A stretch of 64,000 nucleotides of DNA, taken from positions 682,001 to 746,000 of the forward strand of contig JADJMD010000012.1 in NCBI GenBank assembly GCA_016709765.1, in the 5' to 3' direction. The notes beneath the pieces were generated by a model. It worked only from the letters and a program-made list of their open reading frames with translations. It was not told the origin of the DNA and did no database searches. Origin of the DNA: Ignavibacteriales bacterium (GTDB lineage Bacteria; Bacteroidota; Ignavibacteria; Ignavibacteriales; Ignavibacteriaceae). Shown in pieces: positions 54,600-63,158 of the stretch (position 1 is the first letter of the stretch; every line of letters starts with the position of its first letter). The translations under genes and the position numbers were made by a program.

Positions 54600-55109
54600 C
54601 TAACAGATAGGTCTTTCTAACTTAAGTTGATGAACGGATTGTAGAAATTTTTTGCCAAATAATGGCGGAGGAAGATCGTTGTTGATAAAAAATAACTGTT
54701 CAGATTTTTGATTTTCAATTTTATCAAGAGGAACAATTAGAGAAATAAATTCAATTGATGCTAATTTTTCTTCAAGAGGTGGAAATAAATTTTCATTTAA
54801 TTCTATACTTGTATATGAAGTAAAACAGCACTTAACATCCATTGAAGAAATAGAAACTGGATCTGATTCTTCAATAGGTACAGACTGACAGCACTCGGAC
54901 TCGACAATTTCTTCAACTTCTGTTTTGCAGCAATCGTCCACAACATTAGAATTAGAGTGATCTTTTTCACATTCTGGAATTCCTAAAATAGAAACAGCAC
55001 TAAAATTATGAGCTATGCAAATATGCTTATAAACATCAAACCCAAAACTGCTAAAAAGTAAAATAATAACAACTATTGATGTAAAAATATATTTGACTAA
55101 GTTTTTCAA
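54600..55109 (-). CDS. HYC_CC_PP family exported protein
   Basis: A 169-aa exported Cys-rich protein. A hydrophobic N-terminus leads to KHICIAHNF (the HYC-like site), then VDDCCKTEVEE, ESECCQSVPIEES and DVKCCFTSY, and near the C-terminus NNDLPPPLFGKK (the PP site). The named signature of the HYC_CC_PP family is thus met. The family sits next to TonB receptors in Bacteroidota and is thought to be metal-related; the exact function is unknown. It is placed here directly upstream of such a receptor. Confidence 0.85.
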   Translation of the reverse strand: MKNLVKYIFTSIVVIILLFSSFGFDVYKHICIAHNFSAVSILGIPECEKDHSNSNVVDDCCKTEVEEIVESECCQSVPIEESDPVSISSMDVKCCFTSYTSIELNENLFPPLEEKLASIEFISLIVPLDKIENQKSEQLFFINNDLPPPLFGKKFLQSVHQLKLERPIC

Positions 55110-55193
55110 TTGCTAAATATGTATAATTGATTAATTCTACTTCTAAAATAGACTTTTTTATTAAAAACACAAGTGATTTATTCCTTTTTACTT

Positions 55194-55877
55194 TTAAAAG
55201 AATATAGTTATACCCAGACTTACGTTTGTACCTCGAATAAAAGTTCGATCCACAGTACCGTTTTGGCTGGAATTACGAATAGTAGTTCCCGATTCCTCAC
55301 TTAATTCATTCACCAATTCGGAAGATTCTTTTGAAAATGTTAATCCATACTCCGCAGAAAATACGATGTTAGTTGTCAGCCTGTACTCTACACCTGCAAT
55401 TATGTCTATTCCAAAACCTGTGGTTTTAATTTTACTGGTATATTTTCTCAGGTAAGATGAACCCAAATATTCATCATATCCTTCACTGTTGTATAAAGAA
55501 ACGAATGGCCCACCACCAATAATTAAATCAAAATCATTATATCTTAAGATACTATGAAGATACTGAACAGAAATTTTAAAATTATAAAATTTAGAATATG
55601 TTGGTGGATTATTGGTGAGAGTATCAACCTTTTTCGTTATATCTTCATCCTGATTGCTAAAATTAGTTAACAAACCAACTCTTAATCCTGAATTATTATT
55701 AATCAGATATCGATAAGAAAAAGTATATCCATTAAAATTTGTGAGATTAAAAATATTGGTAACCTGAAATTGAATTCCGTGTTTCAAATCCATGTCTTTT
55801 GTTTTACAAGAATCCTGAGCAAATGATTGGTTGAATAATGCGATGAAGACGATAAGCAAAAAAAAGTTTTTCATAAA
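55194..55877 (-). CDS. Outer-membrane beta-barrel protein
   Basis: About 227 aa from the ATG at 55877 (MKNFFLLIVFIALFNQSFAQ, a clear signal peptide); a longer frame to 55919 is open. Alternating beta strands include FQVTNIFNLTNFNGYTFSYR, LRVGLLTNFSNQ, LIIGGGPFVSLYN and VEYRLTTNIVFSAEYGLTF, and the C-terminus is aromatic (LGITIFF), as in small OmpA/PorT-like barrels. Ligand unknown. It is upstream of the HYC_CC_PP gene with an 84-bp gap. Confidence 0.8.
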   Translation of the reverse strand, partial: FMKNFFLLIVFIALFNQSFAQDSCKTKDMDLKHGIQFQVTNIFNLTNFNGYTFSYRYLINNNSGLRVGLLTNFSNQDEDITKKVDTLTNNPPTYSKFYNFKISVQYLHSILRYNDFDLIIGGGPFVSLYNSEGYDEYLGSSYLRKYTSKIKTTGFGIDIIAGVEYRLTTNIVFSAEYGLTFSKESSELVNELSEESGTTIRNSSQNGTVDRTFIRGTNVSLGITIFF

Positions 55878-56040
55878 TCTCCCTCTGTTTAAGTTGAAAA
55901 CTATATAATAACTTATCATATTTTTATTTCAAACTCAATTTAATTTATGCTAGAATGGTTAGCAGTTAGCAAGTAAATTATTGGTTATGAAATAAATTTC
56001 TTTGTAAACTTTTGAAAATTAATAGCCTGAGTGTCTTTTG

Positions 56041-56068
56041 AAAAAAAAGGAGGTGCATTTCTGCACCC
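56041..56068 (-). terminator. Terminator of the nrf operon
   Basis: On the minus strand GGTGCA-GAAA-TGCACC, followed by two C and eight T. A GNRA-type GAAA tetraloop and a long T tract make it a strong intrinsic terminator, 27 bases past the nrfA stop. Confidence 0.93.
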
Positions 56069-56094
56069 TAATTAAAAATTATAATTATGTAAAA

Positions 56095-57594
56095 CTAATT
56101 TTTTATTTTGTAATCGTATAAAAATCCCTGACGTTTTTTAGCTTCTTCATCCCATTTAACTGTCGTGGTTCTCAGAAATTCCTGTTTAGCTTTGTTTAAT
56201 TTTTCCATATCCAACCCAATATATTTTTGTGCCTTTTCTTTCGTAGATATATCAGGCATATCAATCGGATACTTAACACCAAGTTTTATAAATAATGCAG
56301 CAAGTAATCTGCGGGCTTCCCCGCCTTTATCTATAGACGTACCAAGAACCCTCATTGCTTCAACTGGCGAATGGAAACCTAACGCATTTGCGGCGGCAAC
56401 CCAATCCCATCTCCATTGAGCATGACGAATCAATAATAAAATAGGTTTCATTTGCTCTTCAGTTGCACCGTTATCCCATGCAACTTTTGCTTCGATATGC
56501 GCTGCAGCGAGAGATTTCTCAGCTATTCTTCTCAACTCCTCAATTCTATCCTGCCTGTCATAAACATCCTGAACCAATCGAGCTGTTTCTTCTCTATGGC
56601 AGACCTGACAGGTATTTGCAACATTATTTAATGGTGATTGGATGTGATGATCTGTGAATTTGACTCCACCTTCAGTTTTATAAGGCATATGACAATCAGA
56701 ACAGGAAACTCCACGAATAGCATGAATTCCTGTTTTAAACAATTCATAATCTGGATGCTGAGCTTTTAACATAGGTGTTCTACTTAATCCATTAGTCCAA
56801 TCAGAAAAATCCATTGCATCATAATAAGCTTCCATTGAATCAGCACTGAATCCCCTATCCCAGGGGAATGTTAAATATTTTTCTTCCTTACCCTTAAAGT
56901 AATATTCAACGTGGCACTGTGCACAAACAAGCGAACGCATTTCCTGCCTGCTAAAACTGCTTATATCTTTTCCCTGTCGCTGAAATGCTTCTATTAAAGC
57001 AGGGCGAGTAATTCTTAAGTTCATTGTTTTAGGATCATGGCAGTCCTGGCAGCCAATCGGATTTACAATTTCACTCCCAAGATCTGTCCATTTCTTTTTG
57101 TAGAAGTTTGATACCCCAATTTCATTCATAACTCTTGGAACATCTGTGCTTTTACATGTCCAGCAAGTTGCCGGCATTGGACTGTTTTCATTATCACCTG
57201 TTCGTAAAATATTTCTAATATCTTCAATTGCATGGCCATGACCTCTGCCTTGATTATACTCTTTTGAAAAAGCGTAACCTGCCCACATAATCACAAGTTC
57301 AGGATATTCTTCAAGATAATCTCTATTAACTGAGCCGCCATGTTTACTTGCAAAAGTTGTGTCAAGAGTTTTTAAATAAGTTTCAAACTCGCGTGGATAA
57401 TTTTCTCCCCATACCTCATTTCTTGGTTCCCAATCTTTAATAGGAGTTACCATTTGTAGAGTTGAAGATTCGCCTCTTCGCTCAATAATAGATGAGGCAA
57501 ACAGACCAACTAAAAAAACAACTACGGCCGTGCCCAAAAATAACAGCCATCCTAACCAAGGTTTATTTTTTATAACTTCACTTACAGGTTTCAT
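56095..57594 (-). CDS. nrfA: Ammonia-forming cytochrome c nitrite reductase
   Basis: A 499-aa pentaheme periplasmic enzyme that reduces nitrite to ammonium with six electrons. After a membrane anchor (GWLLFLGTAVVVFLVGLFAS) come the active-site heme motif CWTCK at residues 144-148, with lysine in place of histidine, and four CXXCH sites at 182, 224, 298 and 329. Calcium and active-site residues such as the RGHGHAIEDIR segment are present. It retains the N-terminal helix, so it is probably membrane-anchored. It is the last gene of a five-gene operon; nrfH is 20 bases upstream. Confidence 0.97.
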   Translation of the reverse strand: MKPVSEVIKNKPWLGWLLFLGTAVVVFLVGLFASSIIERRGESSTLQMVTPIKDWEPRNEVWGENYPREFETYLKTLDTTFASKHGGSVNRDYLEEYPELVIMWAGYAFSKEYNQGRGHGHAIEDIRNILRTGDNENSPMPATCWTCKSTDVPRVMNEIGVSNFYKKKWTDLGSEIVNPIGCQDCHDPKTMNLRITRPALIEAFQRQGKDISSFSRQEMRSLVCAQCHVEYYFKGKEEKYLTFPWDRGFSADSMEAYYDAMDFSDWTNGLSRTPMLKAQHPDYELFKTGIHAIRGVSCSDCHMPYKTEGGVKFTDHHIQSPLNNVANTCQVCHREETARLVQDVYDRQDRIEELRRIAEKSLAAAHIEAKVAWDNGATEEQMKPILLLIRHAQWRWDWVAAANALGFHSPVEAMRVLGTSIDKGGEARRLLAALFIKLGVKYPIDMPDISTKEKAQKYIGLDMEKLNKAKQEFLRTTTVKWDEEAKKRQGFLYDYKIKN

Positions 57595-57614
57595 TGTAAA
57601 TCCTAATAATATTA

Positions 57615-58211
57615 TTAATATCTAATTTTTTTTTGTTCTAAAATATTTTCAATCCAATCAGGAATAAGCTTGGATAAACCAGGTACTTTTGCAAACGGAG
57701 CTGAAGATAAACTATTTACTCTTCCGTGAGGAACTTCTCTATGACAATCCCAGCAATATCCATCACCATCCTCCTGTATTTTTTGATTGCTAATTGAACG
57801 TAAGGAAATAGGATGAATCACATTTGAATGACATCGAATACAATTTTGCTGCACGGCATTTCTGCCCGCTTCTTTAATTCTAATTACCTGAGGTTCTAAT
57901 CGGAATGTGTAAACATACGAATGCCTTAAACCATCAGAAGCCTTGAAAAAATATTTTTTAATAAAATTATCTTGCGGTACATGACAATCATTACAAACGG
58001 TAACTCTAACGTGGCTTCCATTCTGCCAGGTTGCATAGTATGAATTCATAACATGACAATTAACACAAGTTTCAGGTTTATCAGACAAATAAGATGTAGC
58101 ACGACCTAAATGAAGCACTAAAAAAAATAAACCGACAAATACTCCCATACTAAATAAAACTCCAAAACGCCATTGTGGTGGTGGTTTGATTTTATCTATA
58201 ACTTTTTTCAT
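57615..58211 (-). CDS. nrfH: Cytochrome c nitrite reductase small subunit
   Basis: A 198-aa NapC/NirT-type tetraheme quinol dehydrogenase. One N-terminal membrane helix (FGVLFSMGVFVGLFFLVLHL) anchors it; heme sites are at CVNCH (49-53), CNDCH (73-77), CIRCH (124-128) and CWDCH (153-157). It passes electrons from menaquinol to NrfA. The two genes are nine and 20 bases from their neighbours, forming the standard nrfHA pair. Confidence 0.96.
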   Translation of the reverse strand: MKKVIDKIKPPPQWRFGVLFSMGVFVGLFFLVLHLGRATSYLSDKPETCVNCHVMNSYYATWQNGSHVRVTVCNDCHVPQDNFIKKYFFKASDGLRHSYVYTFRLEPQVIRIKEAGRNAVQQNCIRCHSNVIHPISLRSISNQKIQEDGDGYCWDCHREVPHGRVNSLSSAPFAKVPGLSKLIPDWIENILEQKKIRY

Positions 58212-58220
58212 ATAAAGAGA

Positions 58221-58697
58221 TTACTCAGTTTTATTTTTGCAAGATTTGTTTGGTCTATTCTCATCAAATTTCTTTTCAATCATCTTTAACTCTTCTTCAT
58301 TCAATAATAATTGAGCTTTTTCAAATAATATTCTTTCTTCTTTTCTAATATGGCCCTCAAGCAAGTTTCCTATTTCATCCAATTGATTAATCAAATCAGA
58401 ATTTTTATCTAAAGCTAAAATTTTTTGTTTCAAAAGAATATGTTCATTTAGAATTTCAGAAATTAATTTATCAACTTCTTCGTTTTTCCCCTTTAGAAAA
58501 GGAAAAACTAATTCTTCTTCATCTTTAAAGTGCTGCACAAGATCATCAGTATAAACTTCTTGAGCATAATTCATTTTACCAATAAGATCTTTTGGTAAGC
58601 CGTTATAATTAGGAGCATCTTTTTTGATTAATTGAGCTAACAGTAAACCTTGATGATGATCTTGTGAAAGAGGAATTAGGGCTGGATGTCGTTTCAT
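58221..58697 (-). CDS. Hemerythrin-domain protein
   Basis: A 158-aa cytosolic di-iron protein of the hemerythrin/HHE group. HPALIPLSQDHHQGLLL starts the domain, with later VQHFKDEEELVFPFL and GHIRKEERILFEKAQLL carrying the other ligands. Proteins of this type sense or scavenge O2 or NO and repair Fe-S centres in the RIC/YtfE group. Its place inside the rrf2-nrfHA operon supports a protective role during nitrite or nitric oxide exposure; this is inference. It ends nine bases before nrfH. Confidence 0.9.
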   Translation of the reverse strand: MKRHPALIPLSQDHHQGLLLAQLIKKDAPNYNGLPKDLIGKMNYAQEVYTDDLVQHFKDEEELVFPFLKGKNEEVDKLISEILNEHILLKQKILALDKNSDLINQLDEIGNLLEGHIRKEERILFEKAQLLLNEEELKMIEKKFDENRPNKSCKNKTE

Positions 58698-58704
58698 AAA
58701 GCTA

Positions 58705-59820
58705 CTATTTATTCCCTTCTAATTTACTATTAGCGCCAACTTCTTCATTTAGCTTTTTAAATTCCTTCACACCAGTTGGATGACCATAGCTGTTCATATA
58801 CTTGTAATGATTTAAATACTCTTCTTTTGTAATATTATTTTGCCAGTGTCCAGTTATAATCGCAATTCCAGTAATAATCATAAAAATAGATACAACTCCA
58901 ATTACCACATACTTTTTACTGATTTTTTTCTTTTCTATGAAAATTGACTTAAGTTCGAGTGTATCTTTAACAGGACAAACATCTACACAATTCATGCAGG
59001 TAGAACATTCATCTGAAATAACAGTTTTTACTTTATCAACTTTTATAAAAGATGGGCAAGCTTTATTACAAAGTCCGCAATCGATACAGCTCTTTGCATT
59101 TCTTTGAATCTTATTAGGACTGAGCAAAGAAAAAATTCCCAGCAAGGCACCGTAAGGACAAAGAAACCTGCACCAGAAATTTCTAATCACTATAGATAAA
59201 ACAAATAAAACTCCAATCACTATTAAAGCTGTTTGTGAAATGTTTGCAAAGAAATAATACATCTTTACATCTGATACCTGATTATACGGACTATCAAGAA
59301 ATGCTTTAAGTGCAAGATTACTCATTAAAAAAACAACTGAGTAAACAAGAAATCCCAGCAATAAGTACTTTAAACTTCTTAGCGGATAATCCAACCACTT
59401 TGGAAGTTTCAATCTTCGTTTGAAAAATTTTTCTCCAAAATCCCCAACTAATTCTGATATAAAACCAATTGGACAAAACCAACTACAGAATGATTTTCCA
59501 AATGTTAAAGACATCAAAACGATGGCAAGAAAAATAAATAGTCCTGCTGGATGTGCGGAATGAATTTCTCCAGTAGTTAAGAAAAGATAAAAACTCATAA
59601 ATGAACTGATCGGGAGAAATCCATCAACTCCAGGTGGACGGGAATGAAATGCTGCGGTTCCGTTAGTTGCTAAGTATTGGTTGAATAAATAAAATTCTAC
59701 TCCAATCCAGATACACAATAATGCAAAAAGTGATTGTATAATAAATCTGGTTTTCTGTATCCCCTTTTCATCATTTCGAATTATTTTTTTCTTTTCTCTT
59801 TTTCCAGCTAATGTTGTCAT
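58705..59820 (-). CDS. NapH/CcoG-like polyferredoxin membrane protein
   Basis: A 371-aa membrane protein with about six helices and two cytoplasmic FeS modules. Cys-rich turns include GKSFCSWFCPIGFISE and RNFWCRFLCPYGALLG, followed by two 4Fe-4S motifs, CIDCGLCNKACPSFIKV and CSTCMNCVDVCPVKD. It resembles NapH and NosR-type electron carriers. In this operon it could move electrons toward NrfH, an inference, since NrfH usually takes them from the quinol pool. Spacing to rrf2 is 18 bp and to the hemerythrin gene 7 bp. Confidence 0.9.
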   Translation of the reverse strand: MTTLAGKREKKKIIRNDEKGIQKTRFIIQSLFALLCIWIGVEFYLFNQYLATNGTAAFHSRPPGVDGFLPISSFMSFYLFLTTGEIHSAHPAGLFIFLAIVLMSLTFGKSFCSWFCPIGFISELVGDFGEKFFKRRLKLPKWLDYPLRSLKYLLLGFLVYSVVFLMSNLALKAFLDSPYNQVSDVKMYYFFANISQTALIVIGVLFVLSIVIRNFWCRFLCPYGALLGIFSLLSPNKIQRNAKSCIDCGLCNKACPSFIKVDKVKTVISDECSTCMNCVDVCPVKDTLELKSIFIEKKKISKKYVVIGVVSIFMIITGIAIITGHWQNNITKEEYLNHYKYMNSYGHPTGVKEFKKLNEEVGANSKLEGNK

Positions 59821-59838
59821 AAAATATCTAGGTCAATT

Positions 59839-60270
59839 TCAAATATTATTAATTTTGTTTAGAGTTTTTTCTTTGAACTTATCTATAGTTTCAGAGCTAA
59901 GCATATCATAAGCTTTAGTTCTCAATTCACCCCATTGATCATGAACTGGACAAGGATTTTCTGGTGAACAATTTGGAAAACCAAGCACACAGGAATTAAA
60001 ACTTTCCAGTCCATCGATTGCACCAACTATGTCTATTAGCTTTATTTTTGATGGATGTTTTGCAAGTTTAAAACCACCGGACTTTCCCTTTTTTGATTCT
60101 ATAATTTCACTTTCAGTTAGACTTTGTAAAATTTTAGAAATGAATTCTTTCGGAATTGATAATCGCTTTGAAATTTCTTCTGCAGGACAAACACAATCAC
60201 TTTCTTGAGCTGCCATAAAAAGAATAGCCTGAAGTCCGTATTCACACTTTTTTGAAAAAAATACTGTCAT
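59839..60270 (-). CDS. Rrf2-family transcriptional regulator
   Basis: A 143-aa winged-helix regulator with an Fe-S or redox switch. The DNA-binding part is VFFSKKCEYGLQAILFMAAQ through RLSIPKEFISKILQSLTESE. Three cysteines in SCVLGFPNCSPENPCPVHDQ are placed as in NsrR and IscR-type cluster ligands. It is the first gene of the rrf2-FeS-hemerythrin-nrfH-nrfA operon. A perfect palindrome at 60273-60300 lies just upstream of its ATG, so it most likely represses its own operon. Signal (NO or cluster state) is not directly visible. Confidence 0.92.
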   Translation of the reverse strand: MTVFFSKKCEYGLQAILFMAAQESDCVCPAEEISKRLSIPKEFISKILQSLTESEIIESKKGKSGGFKLAKHPSKIKLIDIVGAIDGLESFNSCVLGFPNCSPENPCPVHDQWGELRTKAYDMLSSETIDKFKEKTLNKINNI

Positions 60271-60272
60271 AA

Positions 60273-60300
60273 TTTAATCAGATAAAATTGTCTGATTAAA
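60273..60300. promoter_or_regulatory. Candidate Rrf2 operator, 10-bp-arm palindrome
   Basis: TTTAATCAGA (60273-60282) and TCTGATTAAA (60291-60300) are perfect inverted repeats with an 8-base spacer. It starts two bases upstream of the ATG of the Rrf2 gene. No ribosome site is seen between, so the operator may sit over the transcription or translation start. Confidence 0.72.
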
Positions 60301-60409
60301 GATAGTTCATTAAACTAAAATTATCAAATGATTTTTTGCTATGTATATATTTTGGAGTGATTAATCCACACTGCAACGAAATACTTTTGAACAAATGAAT
60401 TAATTAAGC

Positions 60410-62293
60410 TTATTTTAAATAATTCATTATTTCTTTTGCTTTACCTGAAATTTCCTCAGACTCTTTTCTTAAATCAACTACAAACTTATTTTCTTCAAAT
60501 GTACCTCTCACATTTTTGAAATCTGTATCCTGAACTTGCTCATCTCCATCAATTCCAAATCCGATTTTACTTAGCTGGTCGAATTCTTTCTCTGCGTCCT
60601 TAAGTATCATATTATTAAGTTTCACACTATTATCGCGCCAATCAGTAATCATTTGAATTAATTGTTCTTTTGTTAATTCTTTTACTTTAGTATTAAATCT
60701 TTGCTCAATAAGTTTTGCGCACCAAACCCAGGATGACTCAGAATATCTTTCCGATAAACTAGAAAACTCATCAGAAAGTGAATCAACAGAAAATAAAATT
60801 CCCGTCTTTACTTTATCAATTAATAATTCATAATCAGTTTGTGGAATTAGCATCCCAGAAGCATCAATCCATTTTTCACTAAACAATTCACTATCATACT
60901 CTAATATTTTATTAAGATCATTTGTACTATTTATTTCATTAGATATCCTTTTAATCAATTCTTGCCCAAGAAAAATCTTTATTGCCATTTCATAATATTT
61001 AGTACAAGTTTTTAAAAGTAATCGTTTGATATGCAATCCTTTGTAAGAAACAAATTCCTGCTCCCTGTTTGCTTTCTCAAGAAGCTCTTTCATTCTTTTC
61101 GAACCTTCAATCATTTTTCCTATGATATATGGATTCAAAAGATCAAAATGAAGAATATCAAATTTAATTGGATCTTTTCTTTTATCACGAGTTGGCCATT
61201 TCTGGCTATCACGTCTTGTTCCAACCGTAAATAAATTCATAGCTGGAGTAAGCATACTTTTTCCATCTTCTTCATTGATATATGAAAAAGGAAACTCGCT
61301 CGCATCAAAATTTGAATAGTGCTTCCCAATCACAACACTAAATGCCCCGACTCTTGAGGGCCAGAGCATATAAGAAAATGAACCCGTTTTTGATCCTCGT
61401 TCTAAAATGCCTTGATGCAATGGACCAAGTTTATACATATGATTACTTTGATTTGATCCACTACCGGCATTGTAAAATGAAAACATCGCAGCAATTAATA
61501 ATGACGATTTATGATGTGTTACGGTAAACGGTCCTGCAAAAATGCTTACAGCTTCTCCGTGAAATCCTTCGCAGTTGCTGAAGAATGCCGAGTTTTCTAC
61601 CGAATACTGTTTCCCAATTTTAACACCTTGTCCAATGAAACAATTATCTATTAGGGCAGAATCCGTAATGGATGAGCCAGACTGAATAATAAAATGTTTA
61701 GCTATCACTCCACTGCCGATAAAAACTGGATCACTTTTACTACTTGCGACCGTACCCTCAGTTAAACTTGTAACACCTTCTATTTTTGCAGAATCACCAA
61801 TCCAAACATTTTCCAATATCCCTGAATGTTTTATTGAAGATCCGTGACCAACTCTTCCTATTAATGACTTTCGTGAATCAGAATAATGTTTAATAATTTC
61901 TTCAAGTTTTCCAATAAGAATTGAGTTGTGTCGGCAAGTGACCATCAAATAGGCAATTTGGGAAGTAAGTTTATCATAAATCATCAACTCTCTTCCCCCA
62001 CCCTCATTTACTACACTAATCTTTATCCCGTTACCAAAAGTTGTTTCATTTTCAACAGTTAGAGATGCAATGTTTTCAAGCAGTACGTTATCTTCAATTC
62101 TGTAATTTGCCAGATTTTTAATATTCTGAATTCTGCAACTATTACCTATAAAAATTTCACCACCAAAATTCACATTCTGAATTAAATCAATTTGAAATTT
62201 TTCGGACACATTAATTTTATTCCAATCCGCTGCTGAACAACCATTAGCTATAAGATGATCAATTTCAAGGTTGATTAATTTTCTGTAATTCAT
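60410..62293 (-). CDS. DUF4954 family protein with left-handed beta-helix
   Basis: A 627-aa cytosolic protein. The N-terminal and central parts are hexapeptide-type turns (IGNSCRIQNIKNLANYRIED, IGDSAKIEGVTSLTEGTVAS, FIGSGVIAKHFIIQSGSSIT), the left-handed beta-helix of acyl- and nucleotidyl-transferases. The C-terminal 200 residues are helical. It matches DUF4954, widespread in Bacteroidota. Role unknown, perhaps sugar-nucleotide metabolism, since nagB is its upstream neighbour (29 bp). No transferase active site can be picked out by eye. Confidence 0.83.
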   Translation of the reverse strand: MNYRKLINLEIDHLIANGCSAADWNKINVSEKFQIDLIQNVNFGGEIFIGNSCRIQNIKNLANYRIEDNVLLENIASLTVENETTFGNGIKISVVNEGGGRELMIYDKLTSQIAYLMVTCRHNSILIGKLEEIIKHYSDSRKSLIGRVGHGSSIKHSGILENVWIGDSAKIEGVTSLTEGTVASSKSDPVFIGSGVIAKHFIIQSGSSITDSALIDNCFIGQGVKIGKQYSVENSAFFSNCEGFHGEAVSIFAGPFTVTHHKSSLLIAAMFSFYNAGSGSNQSNHMYKLGPLHQGILERGSKTGSFSYMLWPSRVGAFSVVIGKHYSNFDASEFPFSYINEEDGKSMLTPAMNLFTVGTRRDSQKWPTRDKRKDPIKFDILHFDLLNPYIIGKMIEGSKRMKELLEKANREQEFVSYKGLHIKRLLLKTCTKYYEMAIKIFLGQELIKRISNEINSTNDLNKILEYDSELFSEKWIDASGMLIPQTDYELLIDKVKTGILFSVDSLSDEFSSLSERYSESSWVWCAKLIEQRFNTKVKELTKEQLIQMITDWRDNSVKLNNMILKDAEKEFDQLSKIGFGIDGDEQVQDTDFKNVRGTFEENKFVVDLRKESEEISGKAKEIMNYLK

Positions 62294-62322
62294 TTTATGG
62301 CCCTTTAGATTTAAGAAATAAA

Positions 62323-63132
62323 TTACACAATAGGTAATTCACTCAATGTATGGCTTTCAATCTCTTTAAAATATTTTACTGTACCAACTTTTAATTCTAA
62401 AGTTGATTCCTCGTCGCATGCAATAATTCCATGGGGATGAAGCTGCATCATCGAAACCGTCCACATATGATTTACACCTTCCTCTACTGCCATTTTCAGT
62501 GCACGTGCTTTACTGTAACCGCTTACAATTATTAAAACTTCCCTTGCATCCATAACTGTTCCAACTCCAACTGTAAGTGCAGTTTTAGGAACTTTGTTTA
62601 CTTGATTTTCAAAGAAGCGAGCATTTGCGAGCCGTGTATCGTAAGTGAGAGTTTTAATACGCGTTCTTGATGATAGAGATGAGGCAGGTTCATTGAAAGC
62701 AATATGACCATCCGCGCCAATACCACCCAAAAAGAAATCTATTCCACCATAGGATTTTATTTTTTCCTCGTATAAATGACATTCTTTCTCAAGATCTTTT
62801 GCATTACCATTTAAGATATTTATGTTCTCCTTGGGAATATCAATATGGCTGAATAAATGCTGCCACATAAAATAATGATAACTTTCTGGATGTTCTTCAG
62901 ATATATCAACATACTCATCCATATTAAATGTAACTACATTTTGAAAAGAAACTTTTCCTTCATTACAAAGGGAAACTAACTCTGCATAAGTTCCAATTGG
63001 AGAAGAACCGGTTGGGAGTCCTAAAATGTAAGGTTTATCCTTCGTCGGTTTTGCTGTAATAATTTTTTTTGCAATATAGTGAGCAACCCATTTACTAAGT
63101 GACTGGTAGTTATCATAAATTAAAATTCTCAT
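62323..63132 (-). CDS. nagB: Glucosamine-6-phosphate deaminase
   Basis: A 269-aa enzyme that converts glucosamine-6-phosphate to fructose-6-phosphate and ammonia. Conserved sites are LGLPTGSSPIGTYAELV, FNMDEYVDISEEHPESYHYF with the catalytic Asp, and GGIGADGHIAFNEPASSLSS. Length is close to the allosteric NagB form. It is followed 29 bp later by the DUF4954 gene, and preceded 26 bp by the ADP-forming synthetase, so all three may be one unit. Confidence 0.96.
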   Translation of the reverse strand: MRILIYDNYQSLSKWVAHYIAKKIITAKPTKDKPYILGLPTGSSPIGTYAELVSLCNEGKVSFQNVVTFNMDEYVDISEEHPESYHYFMWQHLFSHIDIPKENINILNGNAKDLEKECHLYEEKIKSYGGIDFFLGGIGADGHIAFNEPASSLSSRTRIKTLTYDTRLANARFFENQVNKVPKTALTVGVGTVMDAREVLIIVSGYSKARALKMAVEEGVNHMWTVSMMQLHPHGIIACDEESTLELKVGTVKYFKEIESHTLSELPIV

Positions 63133-63158
63133 ATTACTCTCCTGTTTAAATAAAATTG

